A stretch of DNA of 64,000 nt from Anaeramoeba flamelloides. Taxonomy: Eukaryota > Metamonada > Anaeramoebidae. Below are positions 1-12,162 of this stretch, piece by piece (the first letter of the stretch is position 1; every line of letters begins with the position of its first letter). Made by a program: the position numbers and the translations under genes. The notes below the pieces were generated by a model. It searched no databases and had not been told where the DNA came from. It was given only the letters and a program-made list of their open reading frames with translations. Location of the stretch: assembly GCA_027625915.1 (NCBI GenBank), contig JANTQA010000023.1:13640001-13704000 (forward strand). The letters run 5' to 3'.

Positions 1-2166
1 TATGAGATAAAGAATGACAATGACAATGACAATGAAAATGAAAATGTGCAAAAGAATGGTAATGATGAAAATTTATATTTGAATAATAGAAAGTGGCAGC
101 CAATAAGACTGCCATTGGATTATTTAAAAAAATTCTGGCCGATTAGAATTGTTAACTACGACTATTATTCAAATTCTATAGTTATTGCAGGCTCGTATGG
201 CTTTCTGGTATATAATTATTATTTAAAAAAATGGAAATTATTTAATAATGAAAATCAAATGAAAAAAATTAAGGCGTTTGGCATTGGGATTTATAAAAAA
301 TTAATTATCATTTTAAATAAAAAAATTGAAAAAAGGCAATATCAAATATTAATTTTTTCAAGTAATGATCTTGATTATTTAAAAGGTGAAACTCAAATTG
401 AGGAGAATAATATCCAGTTTTTCCAATTTACTTTCCCGTATATTTATTTTATTTATTCAAATAATAAGGTGTCCATATACAAAATAATTGGCAAGGGTCA
501 AATATCAGAATCGGACAATTTAAATCATTGGTTTGAAATTAAACATGAAAGGGCAATTGATTTTTCGTTTTTAAATATTAAAATTTCTGAAATTTTATTA
601 ATTTTTCAAAAAAACAATAATAAATTGAAAAATGATTTACTAAATTGGGATTTATTGATTCTGACTATAAATAAAGAAATTGTTTTAATTTCTCTTAAAA
701 ATTTGAAACTAAATAAATTGATGATTTCAAATGTTAATAAAATTTTAATACCTAGCAATAATAATAACCACAATGATCCAAACAACAACGAAAACAACAA
801 CAACAAAAACAAAAATAAAAATAATTTCAATCTAAAAATTTATGATACTGAATCATCAATAACTTCTTGGTGGCTTTACTCCAATGCAAAATTAAATTTT
901 CTATTTTTAAATAATTTAAATCAATTTCAAAATAATAATTTTAAAAGCTTTAAAGAATTTCCTAAAGAATTGTATCCTATTTCAATTTCTCAAAAAAAGT
1001 TTTTATTATTTAGTTTATTACAGCATACTATTATTAATACTAATTCAAAATTTCCATTTTATAATTTCATAACCAAAAGTTCACCTTATTTGCATGAATT
1101 TTTATTCTATTTATTTATAAATAAGGAAAATAATTTATTTATCAAAACTTGTAAAAAATTTTCAAATTCAAAATATTATTTATGGAGTGTTGAATTATTG
1201 CTAACAAATTTATTAGAAAATGAAATTCTGTTTCCTAATTTTTTAAATTTAATAAAATTAATACCATTATATTACCAAATTGTCATTAATTTTTCAAGAA
1301 AAATCGAACCAAAATACTGGGAGAGAGTATTTAAATTAATAGGCGACCCTGATTTTTTAATAAACGAAATCCTTTTAAAAAAGTCAAATATAAACCTAGC
1401 TTGTAATTTGTTCCCCATTGTTAAAGTTTTATCAACCAAAAAAACATATCGGGAAATAGGAATTTTATTATTAATTAATTCAATTTATATTGAAGATTTT
1501 CAAATAATAACCTCTTTATTAAGAATGTTAAAAAGTACCCTTGGTATTTTTACTATTAATGATAATACCAATAAAGATGGTAATAATAAGGGTAATAATA
1601 ATGATAACAACAACAACAATAATAATAATAACAATAACAATAATAACAAGAAGAAGAATAATAATAACAATAATATAAACAACAACGAAAACAACAACAA
1701 TAACAACTCGGGAAACAAAAATATAAAAAACAATATTGACAATAATCTATATAGTAGAGATAATTTAAAAACTAATAATGAATATCAATTTCTTTTAAAT
1801 GATCACGATCAAATAAAATTTTTAAAATTTTCAAAAATTTATTTAAAAAACAATCGAAAAGAATTAATAATAAAAAAAATTGAATTATTTGCTTTAAATT
1901 CTATAAAAAATATTGAAAAAAAATTTGAAAATGAAAATAAAAAAAATATTCAATTCTTTAAATTAATTGAACAAATTTTTGAAAAATATCTATTGTTATT
2001 AATTTCTTGGAATGAAATGAGAAATGTTTTAAGATTTTCCATTGTTATAAATATCATTCCTCAAAATTTTTTCAATAAATATTTTGATGAAATAATTAAA
2101 TTTTTGAATTTAAAAAATGAAAAAGAATTAAATACCCAAATAAAGAATATCAATAAGAATGATCAA

Positions 2167-2238
<72 letters not shown>

Positions 2239-2739
2239 ATTAAAAATAATGAGCATTTGTTACATTTATTTGATAATGTAATAACACAATTTAACGATTT
2301 AACAAAATATGAAAAAATATTAGGAGCGAATGAAACAGAATTAAAGCATATAAAATTAACACCTAGAATTAGGACACCAACATCGAAAATTAGAAAAAGG
2401 ATAATAATGAAACGAGATAATACGATTGGCAAGCAAATCACGGTCACAATAAGGAAAAAGAATATATTCCAATATCCTAAAAGGAAATTAGATATAATTA
2501 ATTCAAAAAGAAAAATGCAAATTGATAACGCAAAGCGACAATTATCAAAAATAATTCGAGAATGTGAATACTTTTATCATCTGTTTTTCAATTTAAAACT
2601 TTGGCATTTTTCCTTATTTTTTTCAATTTTATTACAAGATAAAAAAAAAATTATTCAATTATCAAAAATTAATCCCCAATTATTACCTTTAATAAAAAAA
2701 ATCTTTAATAATAACAATGATATTGATTTAATATTTTAA
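1..2739 (+). CDS. RIC1: RIC1-like subunit of the Rab6 guanine-nucleotide exchange factor (3' part, 5' cut by window edge)
   Basis: The frame is open from base 1 to the TAA at 2737-2739, giving about 912 visible residues; the true start lies outside the window. RIC1 with RGP1 forms the exchange factor for Rab6/Ypt6 at the Golgi. Seen here: a beta-propeller-like N-terminal stretch containing WQPIRLPLDYL (near 97-129) and AGSYGFLVYNYYLKKWKLF (near 188-244), which matches the RIC1 segment with 'AG..GL..Y....RKWKLF'. The RIC1 domain follows at about 1080-1540, with IPLYYQIVINFSRKIEPKYW and GDPDFLINEILL, matching the family pattern 'ARKTEP..W..LF...G.P..LFE.CL'. Two low-complexity inserts, Asn-rich (1555-1750) and Asn9-12/Asp12-type (2165-2240), break the C-terminal half. 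A basic stretch with KIRKRIIMKR follows, then the conserved end EYFYHLFFNLKLWHFSLFF. No intron is needed in the visible part. Identification rests on motif memory, not on a search. Confidence 0.78.
1560..1740 (+). repeat. Asn-coding AAT/AAC repeat inside RIC1
   Basis: An imperfect AAT/AAC triplet run inside the reading frame encodes a nearly pure asparagine tract with a few Lys, Ser and Glu. It lies just after the RIC1 domain and keeps the frame, so it reads as a tolerated linker insertion. Confidence 0.85.
2165..2240 (+). repeat. AAT then GAT microsatellite coding Asn-run and Asp-run in RIC1
   Basis: A pure AAT tract switches to a pure GAT tract at about 2202. It encodes poly-Asn followed by poly-Asp. 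The near-perfect repeats suggest recent slippage expansion. Confidence 0.9.
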
Positions 2740-3329
2740 AAAAGTATTGGATAAAATACCGTAAAAATAGAAATAAATTGATTCCTTTTATTTTAAGAAA
2801 AGTGTTTTGAATTTTCTATTTTTGATTTTTTGATTTTATTTTAAGTGAAGTAAACTTTCTAGTTTTTCTTTTAGAAAAAAATAAATAAAAAGGCACTTGG
2901 AAACTTTATGGGAAGGGTTGGATCATTTTTTTATTCGATTAAAAATCAAAATTTTGAAGTCAGTAATACATGGAAACAGAACATGGTTTTTGTGGGCGCT
3001 AAATTAATTTTAAATAGTAAAAAAATCTCAGCTTTGAGCTGTAAATTACTTTTGGATAAAAAAAAAAGATATCTAATAATAAATTTTTGTTAAAAATAAA
3101 AAAAAAATAATGTATTGAAATGAAAAAATCAATTTTAAAAAGAAATTTTACAATTCAAAACTCAAATAGTCGAATTTTAGGAAATTAATTTTTTTTTCTA
3201 TCTTTTAAATTTTTTTTGTTAATTTTTTTTATTACGAGCTATTAAAAAATAAAGATTTAAGATCTTTGAATTTTTTTTTAACAATTTGGAAAATCTTCCA
3301 AAAAATCTTAATTTTTGAAATTTATTGAT
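2740..3329. other. Downstream flank of RIC1, no gene seen
   Basis: AT-rich flank. A possible polyadenylation signal region, with ATAAATAAA near 2880, lies about 140 bases past the stop. A 61-codon open frame (2908-3093, +) has no recognisable similarity or coding bias and is not called. Confidence 0.5.
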
Positions 3330-4262
3330 TTATGTAATCAGTCTTCCCCAGTCACAATGAAAACTTAAATAAAATTTTATTTGTGATATTCTCTACTTAT
3401 AAATTTTTTAGATGCAAAGGGTGCAAAAATTCTAATGATCAACAAAAAAACCAAAAAAAGAAAAGTTTTTCAGTGAGATCAATTTTTTTTTTAGTTTTTC
3501 TGAAAAAGAAAAATATTAAATTCATTTTATTTCTTATATTATAACAACTTTTTTACCTTGTTTATTACCATGTCCATCATTGTTGCAAAATAAATTATCT
3601 TTAACTACCATCGATAGTAATTCAAATTTTTTTTCATTTTTGGATAATTTTTTTGGTTAACCAAAAAATTGATTTATTCAACATTTTCAAAAATAATTGT
3701 ATTGTTTTAATAAGAGTCGTTATAAAGATTAAAATTTTTGAAGTCATTTTACAAATTTTACTTTGAAATTGAGTTTTTATTTATAGATGAATTTTTATTT
3801 TTTTAAAATAAAATATTTCTTGTGGTATTTGTGAATTTTGAAATTTTATTATCAAAATTCAAAATCAATTTTTTTCTGCCAAAAATGATTTGAATTGTTA
3901 TAAGATTTTTTTGAATCAAATAAAAAAAGTTGTTAAAAAAATTTTTCTAATTTTTGAAAATTTTTTACATTTTTTTTTCCGTTTTGAAATTCAAAAAATA
4001 CTTTTTTCAAACTTTAAAGAATGAAAAGAAAACTTTCCTAAATAATTCTTACTTTAATTGATAAGCTGTTGTTAAATGTCTATTCTGTTTTCATTTCTTT
4101 AATTGACTATTCCAAATTATTTTTATTGGCTGGTATTTGAATTGAAATATTAACCAATGAAAACTAAATACAAAGCAATAAATATTGTTTCAATAAAATT
4201 ATACTTTCCAACTTTAAAATAAAAATATGTCTCTCATTGACAAAAAATTAACTTAATTTTAA
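3330..4262 (+). repeat. Family F lone arm
   Basis: About 0.93 kb aligns by eye, in the same order, with the left arm of the large foldback at 55330-59632. Shared blocks include TTTTTTTCTGCCAAAAATGA (about 3871 and 55891), the AATTGATAA block, and TATTTGAATTGAAATATTAA (about 4136 and 56159). No matching inverted arm was found beside it, so it looks like a solo arm or a broken copy. Similarity fades at the TA tract that follows. Confidence 0.7.
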
Positions 4263-4270
4263 TTAAAAAT

Positions 4271-4272
<2 letters not shown>

Positions 4273-4311
<39 letters not shown>
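4273..4311. repeat. (TA)n microsatellite
   Basis: A 39-base pure TA dinucleotide run at the point where the family F arm stops matching. Confidence 0.95.
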
Positions 4312-4312
<1 letters not shown>

Positions 4313-6936
4313 CAGGTGGGTTTCTAATTCCTCTTATAATGAATTATATTTTCTGGAATTTACAAGAATAGTGTAAAATGGTTGATTTTATTTAATTCTT
4401 TTGAATTTTGGAAAAGCACAATTAGGTTTTTTATAATTTTTGTTATTAAAAGAAAATTTCAAATATTTTCTTTTTATTTCTAAAATTAAAAAAAAAAATT
4501 TTCATTGTGTTTTCTTGAGTTTTATCGATATTTAAACAATCAATTGATTTTCAAAATATGAAAGAAAATTACAAGACAAGTTAGGAACTCTTTGGTACTT
4601 GAATATAATTCTCAAATTCCGAATTTTTTTCAAAGAATTTTTGTCAAAAATAGTTTTTTTTTTCATCATATTTGAAAAGAATGTGAATTTTGGATTTCAA
4701 AAAAAAAAATAAACCCAAATTAATAAATGTTTCAGATAATGCTAAAATAACTGTTTTCTTTATAAGTACAACACAAAAATTGTAAAACAAATATTTTTAG
4801 GTTTTCAACAAGACTCAATTTTTGTTAAAAAAATATAACTGCCATAAAGTTTAATTTTAAACATATCAAAAAGAAATCATAATGTTGAAGATTTTTTGTT
4901 ATAATTTGAAACTTGAAATAATACCAAATGAAATGTATTTAATTTCTTAATGAAAACCCAATTTAAATACCAAAAAACATATTTTGGAAAATCGTAAAAC
5001 CTATTTTGATGAATAATTTAAAATTTAATTCCCTAAATTTTCTGACAGACAAGAAAAAAATCGAAAAAATAATTTCAAATATGTAAAAATCTTATTAATT
5101 ATAATTTAAAAAAGTTGAATATAGGGAAATTGGCTTTGGATATATATTTCGCCTCATTAAATGTTGATACATTAAAAATAACAACCAAATAAAAAACCAC
5201 AATAATAAAATGAAAATAGAATTACTTTGATACTTTATTCAATAATAAAATTGGTTTAATTAATATAAAAAAAAAATTTAATTTCTTGGGGTTTTTATTT
5301 TAAATTGTTTTTGTTTGTCAAATAATTAATTTTTTCTCTGATTTAGCACGATAAAAAGACCAAAATAAGGATTTTGCTTACTTTTACAAAAAATAATTTT
5401 AAAGGAGTTAGTACTTATTCACAAATGTCAAATGAGAAAAATCTCATTTAGATTAATAAAAAAAATCAAGAATAATTAAAGACATATAAATGTCCAATTA
5501 GAAGTTTTATTTCCTTATTTGAAATTAATTTTTTTACATTATTTTGTATTCTTAAAATATTTTTTACAATCAGAATTTATTTCAATAAGAATAAAATATA
5601 TTATATATTTATGTTGAATTTCGAAATAATTTATTTTATCATAAATAGTTTTTAGCAACTATTTTTCTCAAATAATTCTGATAATCTCAAAAAAAAAAAA
5701 AAAAAAAATGATAATTTATGAGAAAAATATATTTTGAAGAAAATCTATGAAAATCTTTGATTGTTTTTTGGAAAGGAAAGTATTTACTAATATTGAACCA
5801 TTTACAAATATTAATAGATCGTGCCTCTTTTTCAATTTAATTTTGAATCAACAATGTTTTTGTTCTAATTCCCATATTCTAAAATCTAAACCTTAAAAAA
5901 AAACTTTAATAATTTTTTGTAATGGGATAAAGTTCAGTAAATGGTAATAATTTAGCCCAGTCTATATCAATAATTTTGACATTTTATTATTTTTGTTATT
6001 TTTTTGCAACTTCAATAGTGGGAAAATGGTTTCTGATTTTTTCATCATTATTTTTTGATAAAATTGTAATTTTTTTCATTAACTCTGATACTTTTCGTGA
6101 GTAAGCACACTTAGTATTCAGGAAATTTGGAAATATATTTGATGTTTTAAAGACAATAAATCCCATTTAATAAACAAATGAAGGGATGTTTGGGTTAGTT
6201 TGAATACAAAAAAGTATTTTCGATTTTCTCTTGACGTTGTAACTTTAATTCAGAATCTTTACTTCTTTAAATACAATTTATTGTTACTAAATAAATTAAT
6301 TATATTGTCAAATCTCCTGACCCTTGAGTGGGCTTACTGGAAAAGTATCACAGTTAATGAAAACAATCACTTTCTTTATTGTTTCGGTTTGGAAAAAATC
6401 AACTTGATATGTGACGAGTTTAGCCTGGAAGAACCAGAAATATGATATTTTTCGAAGTGATATAAGATGATATGGATTTCTTTTGAACCAAAACAAAAAA
6501 AAAATGTTTGGTTTTTGACATTGTTTTTAAGCAAAGAAAGAGAATTCATTCAATTCCCAACCTTTATGGGAAAATTGAAGGGTTTTTTTCTTTGTTGTCT
6601 AATTGTCAAGTAATTGAGCTCCTTGAACAAAATTAATTTTCCAATGTGGTAAATACTTGAGCTATTCAATCTTTTGGGATTTATGAGAATAAAAATTTAC
6701 AAAAAAATTTGTTAAACACATCTAAAATAACTTTAGATAACATTTTAAAAGTATACTTTAATCATAAAATACTTCCTATCTTAGTTTGGTAGAATTGGAA
6801 ATTAGAAGATCAGGAAATTTTCCAATCTTGGCATAATTACAAAAGATTTCCCAAAACTTCCCACAGTGATCAAAATACTATTCTAAACCTTTTTATGAAA
6901 CAATCATTTTTTTATAAATTTTTGTATAGAATTATA
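4312..6936. other. Long AT-rich intergenic stretch, no gene recognised
   Basis: Homopolymer-rich A/T sequence. An 81-codon open frame at 6200-6445 (+) overlaps another on the opposite strand and shows no family feature. A block near 4690-4730 resembles part of family F (56335-56375), so more of that element may survive here in diverged form. Nothing else can be supported. Confidence 0.5.
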
Positions 6937-6938
6937 TA

Positions 6939-7454
6939 CAGCCGTTCCAAACCTACCGTGAAATTTGACAGACATAGAAATTGACTTTTTATCTCAGTTC
7001 ATTACAATAAAAAATCTTTAGTTAAACGCTAACATATAGATTTCATAGTTTGGCATAGGCTTTTTAAAAAAATTTCTTATTTGAAAGACTGAGAAAAAAA
7101 TCTTATTGTTTTTGAAACAAATTCAAAAATTCAAAACAAAACTTCCAAAGATCGAAGATCGAATTTGAAGATTTCTTTAAAATGGAATTGCATTTTGATT
7201 TGAAGGTATTTAGAAATTAAGGATCCACCAAAAACCTGAAATTTTTTTTAAATTATAGATCATCAAAAGGTTTGTGAATTCAAAAATTCAATTTTTTATC
7301 TTTTTTCTATTGCAAATTTCTGTTCTATTATAAACTTTCACGGTTTGTAATAGGCTATCACATAACCATAAACTCCTGTAATAATAAATCAAGTATGATA
7401 AAGAAAATGAATTTTATGTTTATCATAGATTTCATCGTAGGGTTGGAAAAGTTG
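6939..7454. mobile_element. Family J copy 1, TA-flanked inverted-repeat element (Tc1/mariner-like MITE)
   Basis: The left end CAGCCGTTCCAAACCTACCG is preceded by TA. The right end, read on the minus strand, is CAACTTTTCCAACCCTACGA, also bounded by TA (7455-7456). Imperfect terminal inverted repeats cover about 27 bp, and the element is 516 bp. TA duplication with CAG termini is the Tc1/mariner pattern. The inside has no credible protein; a 65-codon frame at 7358-7555 on the minus strand runs out of the element. Confidence 0.72.
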
Positions 7455-7489
7455 TAGTTAAATTTTAATAAATAAAAAGTTTGAGTTAA

Positions 7490-7990
7490 ATATATATATA
7501 TAGAGCATTGAAAAAAATACCTGACATGAAAAAAATCCCGGACAAGATTTTTCATTGTGAATATTAGTAAAATTATTCTGTAATTTCATTTATTTAAAAT
7601 CAAATTCCTTTTTTTAAGAATCGAACTTTTTCAATTATAACTCCCCCACTTATTAGAATGATGATTGATAAAATCACACTTGTTCAAAACACCATTCAAT
7701 CAATAAAAAAACAAGAAGAAAAATTATCATTTTCCAAATTCTAATAAACCTCAATTAAACTCGATTTTTTTTCAAAAAAAGTTGATCAACTTTAGCTATC
7801 AAACAATTACTTGAGTATTCTAGCGACACCTTACTTTGATGAACTTTGGGTGGGTTTATTACTAATCTCATAAAAAAATTGGTTATTTATAATAAGGATT
7901 TCATTGAAATTAGACAAAAATTTTACTAATACTCACAATTAAAAATCTTGTCAGGGATTTTTTTCATGTACGGTTTTTTTTACCTACTAT
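7490..7990. mobile_element. Family B copy 1, ~0.5-kb inverted-repeat element
   Basis: The left part reads AAAAAAATACCTGACATG and then GACAAGATTTTTCATTGTGA. The right part read on the minus strand gives CATGAAAAAAATCCCTGACA and then AGATTTTTAATTGTGAG, so the inverted ends run about 60-90 bp. The core matches copies at 32279-32782 and 42390-42845 (shared TTATTAGAATGATG and TTGTTCAAAACACCATTCAA). The left edge abuts a TATATATA stretch. It is wedged directly between two family J copies. Confidence 0.75.
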
Positions 7991-8003
7991 ATATATATAT
8001 ATA

Positions 8004-8452
8004 TACAGCCGTTCCAAGGCTACCATAAAATTTTGAATAAAACAGATTTGAGTTTTCTATTCTTATTTTCCTTTTTCAAAAAATTCGGAAATAATAGCTA
8101 TTATTCAAAAAAAAATTTCAATAAAAGAGCTATTATTCAAATTTTTGAAACATCAAAAAAAAAATTCAAGATCACTTAAAACTTAAAAATTATTGGTCCA
8201 AAAGAGCCCAAAAAAAATATCAATATTGACTGATCTTTAAAAATTTACCTTTTTTGAACAATATTTTTAGGTGCTTCATGAATCTTCAGAAAATTTTTTT
8301 TTTAATGTTTCAAAAATTTGAATAATAGCTCTTTTATTGAAATTTTTTTTTGAATAATAGCTATTATTTCCGAATTTTTTGAAAAAGGAAAATAAGAATA
8401 GAAAACTCAAATCTGTTTTATTTAAAATTTTATGGTAGACTTGGAAAGACTG
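8004..8452. mobile_element. Family J copy 2, long-arm foldback
   Basis: It begins CAGCCGTTCCAAGGCTACC after TA and ends, on the minus strand, CAGTCTTTCCAAGTCTACC before TA. The arms are far longer than in copy 1: about 175 bp of near-perfect inverted repeat (8004-8180 against 8275-8452), including CTATTATTCAAATTTTTGAA, around a loop of about 95 bp. It has no coding capacity. The transcript would fold into a strong hairpin. Confidence 0.85.
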
Positions 8453-9561
8453 TATATATCCCTTAGAACACCAAATATACTAAAAACATTTCAACTAAAA
8501 ATTTTAATTTGAAATGTTATTAAAGGATATAAAGATATAGATTTTATAAATAATTCCCTTAGAAAGAACAATTTATAATTAAAAATTGTTTAGTTACATA
8601 TAATAGAAAAATCACTTCAAAAATTTGTTTTAACATTTGCAAAATTTTTCTTTGATAATTGTGATTTTATTATTTTTCTATCCAAATTTTTTTTTTGAAA
8701 AGTTTGTATACACATCAATATCCTCTTATTTTTTATTATTAAAACACATCATACTTTACTGGAGTTTTTTTTTTTTTTTTTGTTTCCCTTTGCACCCCAA
8801 AATTGCCTAAAAAACTTGATTTAATAATTTATTCATTACAAAATTTATTTTGAGATCACATAGAAACTTGATTTATCTGCTAATTACCATTCAATAATAA
8901 TATATCTATATTTGATTCTAAATAATTTAAAAATAAAATAAAAAAATATAAATCAAATTTTAAAAAAAAATAAGATTATTTTTTCATTGTAAAATTTACA
9001 ATTTTTTAACAAGATTTTTTTTCAAATTTGAATGATTTGGCCAACAGCTCCTTTCGGAATAATAATTGATTTTTTTTTTTAATTTTCACTATTTGTTAAT
9101 TATTGACTTTATAAAATTTATACATAAAATAAACCTTATGATTGGATAAGAGAACCCATATCAGAACTTATTTTCCAACATCTGGATTAATTTAGAAAGA
9201 GATAATTCAAATTTAACTAAGATATTATTCAAATTTTTAATAATAACAAAATTCAAAAAAAAATTCTTTGTTTCGAAGATTATTTTATTATCTTTGATTA
9301 ATATTTAAGAGTTATTTTTATTTTTATTTTATATACATTTAAAGTTAATTATTTTATCTATTAAAAAAAATTTATTGTTTAATTTCAATATAATAAATGA
9401 AATTATTTTAAAATTTTTTTTTGTTTGCTTTGTTTTTTCAATTAATTTCTATTTCTTAAACAAAAGATGTAGAAAATTATTCATATTAAACTTTTAATTT
9501 TCGCCTAAAGAAATAAATTTCATTTTTCTCTTGATTTGATATTTATTGAAATTTTTTCAAT
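8453..9561. other. AT-rich intergenic, nothing recognised
   Basis: About 1.1 kb of A/T homopolymers without open frames of note or clear repeats. Confidence 0.5.
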
Positions 9562-10271
9562 AATATATATAAACTATTTTTCAGTCAAAGGGGCCCAGTT
9601 GTAATGGTATAATACACGTGTTTAAAGGGTTTGCATAGATATTAGAAGAAAAAATTTATTTTGGAAAATTTTCAAAATTGAAATCATTTTTTCACATTTC
9701 TACACATTTTTGTTTTTTTTTTTCGATTTTTTTAAAACACCATTCATTTGCAAAAAAAATTTTATATTGCAAGATCAATAGTCACTTGGTAAAAACGTGT
9801 TATTCAAAGGTCATTGAAACTATGTAAAGATTGTTGAGAAATCTATTGATTTCTATTGCAATTCAATTCGATCTTTGATCTTGATATTTGTTTAATAAAT
9901 TTGAAAAATTTTCACTTCATTTTCATTTCCTTTTTCAAATAGAGACCACAAATACCAACAAACTTTGTTTGGGGGCTTGATTTATAAAAGAAAAGTATGG
10001 AAAATCAAGTGAAAAATGTTTCATATGTATTATTCAAATACCAGTAGAAGTTCAAAACGAGCATTGTTGTTTTTCTCAATAGTGCCCTAAGAATTTGAGT
10101 TTTGAAATTTTTAAGAAAATCTATTGATTAATTAGTTTTCTTTCAGACATGTATCAACATTTCTTTGAGGTGTATTATTCTCTTTATTTCTTATTTGTTC
10201 TTCAAAGGTCAATTATATAAAATAATTGATATTTGAAAAAAACGTTGGGCCACTTTGACTGAAACAGAGTT

Positions 10272-10278
<7 letters not shown>
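9562..10278. mobile_element. Family I copy 1, ~0.7-kb element with a nested hairpin
   Basis: The left end is TATATAAAC..TTTTTCAGTCAAAGGGGCCC. The right end read on the minus strand is TATTTAAAC..GTTTCAGTCAAAGTGGCCC, an imperfect inverted repeat of about 35 bp. The first ~130 bp inside the left end align with family I copies at 21776 and 31703. A family H hairpin (about 9880-10044) sits inside it. A TA repeat follows the right end. No protein is encoded. Confidence 0.75.
9880..10044. mobile_element. Family H copy 3, ~165-bp hairpin nested in family I
   Basis: The right end ATTCAAATACCAG followed by TA is identical to the right ends of the H copies at 53948 and 63540. The left end TTGATATTTGTTTAATAAAT is a diverged form of CTGGTATTTGAATAATAAAT. 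Internal blocks TTTCACTTCATTTT and CAAATAGAGA are shared with the other copies. Confidence 0.65.

Positions 10279-10307
<29 letters not shown>
10276..10307. repeat. (TA)n microsatellite
   Basis: A pure TA run of about 32 bases directly after the right end of family I copy 1. Confidence 0.95.
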
Positions 10308-10309
<2 letters not shown>

Positions 10310-10750
10310 CATAAAATTAACAGCGTTGTCTGATTATTATTATTATTAATAAATCAATGTGCCGAGTTTTGAATTACTATTACTGTAATACAATTTCTCA
10401 TTTAAAAAATTAAAATAAAAATAAAAATCTTTAAAAAAAAATGTAAAAATGAATAATTAATATTTTTTTTCTCAATTTCAAAAAAATCAAATCAATAACA
10501 AAACTACTTTATCTTGAACTATTTTGATTTTTTATTATAATCCAAATTTTGATTAGAGATAAATAAGAAAATAAATATATTAGCACATCAATATCATTTT
10601 AAATCTTTTTTTAAACACTTGATGAAATTTTGGCAAATCACGGTAGCTAAGGGATATATAGATTTTTATTTTTTTCCAAAAATCAAAACAAAAACAAGAG
10701 GTTGGTTGATCAAAAACTTTCTATTGATTTGTAAAAAGAAAAAAAAATAT
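10308..10750. other. AT-rich intergenic, nothing recognised
   Basis: No open frame or repeat is supported. Short ATT trinucleotide repetition occurs near 10336-10350. Confidence 0.5.
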
Positions 10751-10751
10751 A

Positions 10752-11120
10752 TAGTAGAGAAAAAAATACCTGACATACAAAAAAAAATCCGGGAAATATT
10801 TTTAATTGAGAGTATTAGGAAAATTGTTGTATAATTGCATATATTTTTAATCAAATCCTTTTTTTAAATTAACAAATTTTTTATGGACCAAGTAAAAAAT
10901 CCACCTTGAGTTCATTAAAGTAGGGTATATCAAGATACTCAAGTAATTATTTGGTATCATAAGTAGATCAACTGTTTTTGAAAAAAACAATCGATTTTTA
11001 TAGAGGTTTTCATGAATTTAGAAAAAGATAATTTTTTTTCTTGTTTTTTGATTGATGTATGGTGTTTTGAACAAGTAGTAAATCATTAGTCATCATTCTA
11101 ATCGGTGGGACGGTTATAAT
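10752..11120. mobile_element. Family B copy 4, broken
   Basis: The left end TATATAGTAGAGAAAAAAAT, then ACCTGACAT and TTTTAATTGAGAGTATTAGG, matches the family B end. The remaining core appears in inverted order: TACTCAAGTAATTATTTG and GATGTATGGTGTTTTGAACA are minus-strand versions of B core blocks. No right end is seen before family C begins at 11141. It is a rearranged fragment. Confidence 0.6.
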
Positions 11121-12162
11121 TTTAAAATTTTGATTCTGAAGGGTCAAAACATTACAGTGAAATTTTTTTTCTGAAAAGGATTAAAACTTTTTAGTAAACT
11201 TTATGAGGACCTAACAACAATTAAAAACCAACCAACCTATGATGTATGATCGATCTCCAAAAATCAACAACTAAAGATGAGGACATTTTTAGAATAAACC
11301 GCCAAAGAGAGACACTCAATTTCCAATTAGAATGGTTGTCATATACAATTTTGAAAACAACAATGGCAATTTTGAAGTGTCACCCTTTGGCACTTTTTGA
11401 GATCTCGTTGATTTATTTTTCTTTTTTCAATTTTCAAATGAATTATTTTTATTGTAAGAATATTACAAAATCCTTACTTGGTCAAATTTAGAGGGCTATA
11501 AAATAATCCTAAATTCGATTAAACCGAATTAAATTGATTCTGTACTTCAAGAAAGCAATTTGTTTTAAATTAAAGAAATTTGACCATTTGGAAATAGAAA
11601 ATGAGAAAAGATGAATTTTTTTTTTAAATTTTGATTTTTTTCAATTGAGAACTCTTTTAACGACGACGTTTGCAATTCAAATTCAAAGATTTATGTGCTT
11701 TTATCCTGGTTTGGTTGTTGGTAAATCTCTCAAAGTTTTTTCCAGAGTGATGCAAGAAGTAAAAAATGACAAATTTTTACGAAAAATGTCTGAATTTTTT
11801 TTGTCGTATCTTAAAATGACAAAGAAGGTTGGCAAAAATCGAATTTTTGAGAAAATAAGTTTTTATGTCATTTTTTAAAACCCTTATAAATTAGTGTGGG
11901 CTTCCTATGGCTTTTTTTTGATTAGTGAGTTTAGATGAGAAGGTTTTAAAAAATGACATCGAGGGTTAAAAATTATAAAAGAGAAAAATTTTGGATGAAA
12001 AAGTTTGTTGTTTCACAATTATGACATTTTTTGACTAATGTCTTGGATAATTGTATTGGTATTGGATCAAATCCACCAAAATCCACATTTCGAAAAATTG
12101 CAAGATCATTTTTTCTCGACTGACTCAATATTTTTTTTTTTAATAAAAAAAACTGACTAATT

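Noticed and set aside
606-2447. Minus-strand Leu- or Ser-rich frames opposite RIC1
   Set aside because: They are antisense translations of Asn/Asp triplet repeats and have no independent features.
6200-6496. Overlapping ~80- and 62-codon frames on opposite strands
   Set aside because: Mutually overlapping, AT-driven, no motif.
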